A stretch of DNA of 64,000 bases from Pseudofrankia coriaricola (GTDB lineage: Bacteria; Actinomycetota; Actinomycetes; Frankiales; Frankiaceae), in NCBI RefSeq assembly GCF_001854805.1, contig NZ_MBLO01000147.1, positions 62,001 through 126,000 of the forward strand. Direction: 5' to 3'. Below are positions 60,989 to 64,000 of this stretch, one piece after another (positions within the stretch are counted from its first letter, which is position 1; every line of letters begins with the position of its first letter). A model generated the notes under the pieces. That model did not search any database and was not told the origin of the DNA. It saw nothing but the letters and a program-made list of their open reading frames with translations. The position numbers and the translations under genes were made by a program.

Positions 60989-63900
60989 TCAGGCCGGGGC
61001 GTCGTCCAGGCCGTCGAGCTCGGACAGCGTGATCGGGGACCACCGGCGGGCGAGTTCGCTCGGCTCGGCGCGGACGGCCGCCGTCCGGTCGGCCCGGCTG
61101 GCCCCGCCGGGGCTCGACGGCCCGCCCGCCTCCCCGCCCGCGCCGCCCGGTGTCTCGTCGAGGGCGGCACCCGTCGCCTCCTGGGGCGCGGCGGCGCGGT
61201 CGACGCCCGCGGAGGGGATGAGCTCGGCACCGGCTGGGCCAGCCGTCGCACGCTCGGCGGGGCCCGTTTCGGGCGTTCCCGCCCGGCCACCGGCCGGGCC
61301 GATGGCGGCGGCGGACAGGCGCGGCCACAGACTGGCCAGCGCCGCCGCCGGGTCACTTTCGAAGTCGGACTGGCGGACGCGCCAGAACGGCCAGCCGGCG
61401 CGGCGCAGCTGGCGCTCCCTGGCGAAGTCGTGGGCGACCTGTGCCGGCGTGCCGACCTCGTCACCGTCGCACTCGACCGCGAGCCGGGCCCGGCCGCCCG
61501 CGACGACCAGGTCGATCCGCCGGCCGTTCACCTCGACCTGCGGCAGCACGCGGTAGCCCGCGGCGGTGAGCTCGCGGAAGACCCGCTGCTCGAACAGCGA
61601 GTCGAAGCGGGGATGCGGGATGTCCGGGGACACCTGGTCGAGTCGCGGCGGCTCGTCGGCGTCCGCCTCCTGGGCACGGCTGCGGGCCAGCACGTAGCCG
61701 AGGTGGCTGTGCCGCAGGTCGTCCGGCCGCAGGTCCTCGAGGCCGACGGAGTGGAACAGCCACATCTGGTCGCGGGCGCGCGAGGCCGCCACGTTGAACC
61801 GCCGCTGGTACTCCTGCCTGGTCAGGGCCGGGGTCGCCGTGTCCGGCGTGACCACCATCGACAGGAACACCACGTCGCGCTCGTCGCCCTGGAAGTCCGG
61901 GGGCGTGCCGACCCGCAGCCGGCGGCGCTGCTGCTCGGCGGCCGACATCCGGGCGGCGAGCAGCGAGCGGACGAGGTCCGCCTGCCCGGTGCCCTGCAGG
62001 ACGACGACGCCGAACGAGGCCCCGTCGTAACGCGGGTCGGCCGCGCAGCTCAGGACCTGTGAGACCAGCGCCTCCGCCTCCGCCGAGTTACGCAGCGCGG
62101 CGCCGGCGCCGGTGGTGTAGGCGTGCGGCACATAGCGGGCGCGCAGCGGAGGCAGCCGGTCGGCGCCGAACTGGCGCAGCGGCACCAGCGGCGCGTCCCG
62201 GTAGAACATCGCCGACGACCACTCGATGATCTCCGGCATGCAGCGGAAATGCTCGCGCAGGCGGATGACCTCGCCGAACCTGGTCCGCAGCAGGCTGAAC
62301 AGGCTCGACCGGGGGGTGAACGAGACGCGCAGCCAGCCGGGCAGGTCGGGCAGCAGCGCGTCCAGGCGACGGAACATCGGGTCCAGGCCATCGTCGTCGG
62401 CGGTGGCCAGGCCCTCCCCGTCGGCGCTGGTGAGAGCGACGCGCGTCGTGTCGCCCGGCGCGGCCGCCGGGGCGCACTGCCGGTCGTCGCCGACGATGAT
62501 CACTCGTGGGGCGAGCCACAGGAGGAACAGGCTGTCCAGGCCGGCCTGGCTGCCCTCGTCCACGATCACCACGTCGAAGCTGTCGCGGACAGCCGGGATG
62601 GTGGCGAGCACCTCGGCGATCGGCATGACCCAGGCGGGCACGCCCGTCTGGGCGATCGCCATCGCCTCCCTGGCGGCCTGCCGGTAGCGGTCGGCGTGCC
62701 GGCCGGCGAACCGGCCGCCGGCGGCGACCGCGTCCGCGTAGGCGCGCAGCGCGGCCGACTCGCGGGTGCCCATCCGCTCCAGGCAGTGCTTCCAGGCCTT
62801 GGCGCCGGCGAGCTCGGCGGTGGTGGCGGCGACCGCGTCCTCGGCGGCGTCGAGCTGGGCGTCGAGGTCAGCCGCGCCGGGGGTGGGTGCCCGGCCGGCA
62901 TCGCCCGTCGGGCCACGCCGGGCGGTGCCCTTGCCCGGGGCTCCTCCCGGATCGGCTCGGCCAGTCCGGGAGGCCGTGAACCAGCCGGCGGCCAGCCCCC
63001 AGGACCAGGCGGCCTCGAACCGCACGAGCCGATGGCGCCATTCGTCGTCGTCCACGGGCTCGGGGGCGCCGCGCGGGCCGGCCGTGCCGGTGGCCGCCTG
63101 GGCGAGCAGCAGTTCCGCCAGTGCCGGGTGGGCGCCCCTCAGCCGCCGGAGCAGGACCTCGCGGCGGGCGGCCGCGCGCCGGGCGCCGACCGCGGCCAGC
63201 AGCCCGTCGCGCGCCAGGCGGTAGCCGGCGAGATCGCGGGCCGCGAGCGTGCCCGCGAGCCGGCGCAGCTCGGCGGGGAACCCGCTCCTGTCCGCGGCGG
63301 CCTCGACCTCGGCCCGCGGCCGCTCGATCTCCGCCCGGGCCTCGGCCGCGGCGAGCCGCAGCCGGGCGAGTGCCAGAGCCCCGGCCAGCGCCCGCAACGC
63401 GTCGGCCGATCCCAGGTCGACCAGGCCGCTCCCGAGGCCCGGGCCGGCCAGGTGCACGCCGGTTTCGGTGCCCAGCGACGCGAGCAGGGAGTGGACCTGG
63501 TCGCGGGCCGTGAGGACGGCGACGACGGCGCCCAGCGCGTCCTGCGCCTCGGTGAGCCGGGCGAGCCGGATCTCGGGGGCCACGACCTCGCCACCCGGCT
63601 CGCCGGCCGCGTCCTGGCCCGCGAGCTGCCCGGGACGGCCCCCGCCGTCGGACCCGGCGGATGAGCCGGCCGTCTCGCCCCGCCCGCGCGCGTCGCCGGG
63701 CCCGAAGCCGACGTTCACACCCGCGAGCGCCCAGGCCCTGGCGGCGGCGTCGATCGCGACCTCGGCGCGCAGCCGGGCGATCACGAGGTCCAACAGCTTG
63801 GGCGTGGTGGGCGCGCGGCCGTCGACCGTGGACTCGGCGAGCAGGTCGGCCGCGTCCCTCTGGACCTGGGAGCGGAACATCCGGCGCAGGCTGCCGCCCT

Positions 63901-64000
63901 GATCCAGATGCCGGCGCAGTGCCTCACCGGCCGCGAGCATGCGCGCGGCCGGCGTCGCCAGGGGGTCGCCGGTGCCCGCCGGGGCCAGGACCGCGGCGGC
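60989..64000 (-). CDS. SF1 helicase with C-terminal nuclease-like domain (N-terminus off the window)
   Basis: At least 1003 codons; the frame is open to base 64000. Helicase motif II is DVVIVDEGSQAGLDSLFLLW, motif III VIIVGDDRQCAP, motif IV EHFRCMPEIIEW, motif V and VI FQGDERDVVFLSMV and NVAASRARDQMWLF. The P-loop must be in the missing part. At the C-terminus a PD-(D/E)XK/Vsr-like domain is visible: FEQRVFRELTAAGYRVLP, RRIDLVVAGGRARLAVECDG with Asp and Glu, HDFARERQLRRAGWPFWRV. The middle is coiled/low complexity. Such fusions occur in DNA repair or phage-defence contexts; none can be chosen here. Confidence 0.85.
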   Translation of the reverse strand, partial: AAAVLAPAGTGDPLATPAARMLAAGEALRRHLDQGGSLRRMFRSQVQRDAADLLAESTVDGRAPTTPKLLDLVIARLRAEVAIDAAARAWALAGVNVGFGPGDARGRGETAGSSAGSDGGGRPGQLAGQDAAGEPGGEVVAPEIRLARLTEAQDALGAVVAVLTARDQVHSLLASLGTETGVHLAGPGLGSGLVDLGSADALRALAGALALARLRLAAAEARAEIERPRAEVEAAADRSGFPAELRRLAGTLAARDLAGYRLARDGLLAAVGARRAAARREVLLRRLRGAHPALAELLLAQAATGTAGPRGAPEPVDDDEWRHRLVRFEAAWSWGLAAGWFTASRTGRADPGGAPGKGTARRGPTGDAGRAPTPGAADLDAQLDAAEDAVAATTAELAGAKAWKHCLERMGTRESAALRAYADAVAAGGRFAGRHADRYRQAAREAMAIAQTGVPAWVMPIAEVLATIPAVRDSFDVVIVDEGSQAGLDSLFLLWLAPRVIIVGDDRQCAPAAAPGDTTRVALTSADGEGLATADDDGLDPMFRRLDALLPDLPGWLRVSFTPRSSLFSLLRTRFGEVIRLREHFRCMPEIIEWSSAMFYRDAPLVPLRQFGADRLPPLRARYVPHAYTTGAGAALRNSAEAEALVSQVLSCAADPRYDGASFGVVVLQGTGQADLVRSLLAARMSAAEQQRRRLRVGTPPDFQGDERDVVFLSMVVTPDTATPALTRQEYQRRFNVAASRARDQMWLFHSVGLEDLRPDDLRHSHLGYVLARSRAQEADADEPPRLDQVSPDIPHPRFDSLFEQRVFRELTAAGYRVLPQVEVNGRRIDLVVAGGRARLAVECDGDEVGTPAQVAHDFARERQLRRAGWPFWRVRQSDFESDPAAALASLWPRLSAAAIGPAGGRAGTPETGPAERATAGPAGAELIPSAGVDRAAAPQEATGAALDETPGGAGGEAGGPSSPGGASRADRTAAVRAEPSELARRWSPITLSELDGLDDAPA
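62935..62978. repeat. Composite repeat (R25/R12 family), copy F, inside the helicase gene
   Basis: One R25 unit (62935-62959, CCGGGGCTCCTCCCGGATCG and five more bases) followed by one R12-like unit (AGTCCGGGAGGCC). In frame; it encodes SRTGRADPGGAPG in the insert between two helical parts of the helicase. Confidence 0.6.

Overview
High-GC actinobacterial chromosome (roughly 70% G+C by eye), most probably from the Frankia/Pseudofrankia group, although the species cannot be fixed from the window. The evidence is family content typical of that lineage: a sigma-R/RsrA thiol-stress pair, PdtaS next to WhiB1, the fused 2-oxoglutarate enzyme KGD, nickel superoxide dismutase with its own protease, the 24-residue ribosomal protein bL37, and many GTG starts with 4-base ATGA/GTGA overlaps. 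Most of the window is housekeeping chromosome. The unusual part is the amount of repeated DNA, some of it lying in frame inside genes.

Layout. 1-6.3 kb: three initiator tRNA genes. The first two bracket a divergent sugar ABC-transporter/kinase operon (order B-C-A-K as in frcBCAK) and its LacI-type regulator. 6.3-13.9 kb: an amine or polyamine catabolic group (class III aminotransferase, Lrp regulator, FAD amine oxidase, aldehyde dehydrogenase) followed by an alpha/beta hydrolase. 14-24.5 kb: a glycerophosphodiesterase, hisN, rsgA, aroA, a methyltransferase with a large repeat insertion, a Tex30-like hydrolase, sigR with an exact sigma-R promoter, rsrA, bL37 and a membrane protein. 24.7-28.9 kb: a TB7.3-like biotin carrier beside bioF-bioD-bioB-bsaP. 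29-37.3 kb: pdtaS, whiB1, a second glycerophosphodiesterase, a lipid kinase, a small membrane protein, and a SigF-type sigma factor with its RsbW-type antagonist. 37.9-43 kb: an acetyltransferase, sodN/sodX, rmlC and a polar amino acid (glutamate-type) ABC transporter. 43.7-50.3 kb: malic enzyme, a zinc-ribbon protein, a quinone oxidoreductase, a membrane Ser/Thr kinase, a fibronectin-III protein, a DUF3800 protein and a DUF6104 protein. 50.4-64 kb: kgd, a lone HyuA subunit, thiL, an acetamidase/formamidase with a long repetitive tail, and the C-terminal part of an SF1 helicase-nuclease that runs off the right edge.

How the genes work together. The stretch from aroA/rsgA through sigR, rsrA, the biotin carrier, pdtaS, whiB1 and the lipid kinase follows the mycobacterial order Rv3228c-Rv3217c, but with biotin-synthesis genes inserted next to the biotinylated carrier. 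Redox sensing recurs: RsrA zinc thiols, the WhiB1 Fe-S cluster, and the BioB Fe-S clusters with BsaP.

Repeats. Four repeat families stand out. (i) A composite of a 25-bp unit followed by 12-bp units, present at least five times, twice inside coding sequence in frame. (ii) A palindrome with 10-bp arms and a conserved 13-base loop, in 62-bp tandem copies at bioB and in 63-bp-spaced, frame-keeping copies inside the amidase gene. (iii) An inverted repeat with arms of about 205 bp at 33.2-33.75 kb. (iv) Local tandem arrays of 105 bp (pdtaS-whiB1) and about 55 bp (hisN). No CRISPR array, rRNA, integrase or transposase gene was seen.
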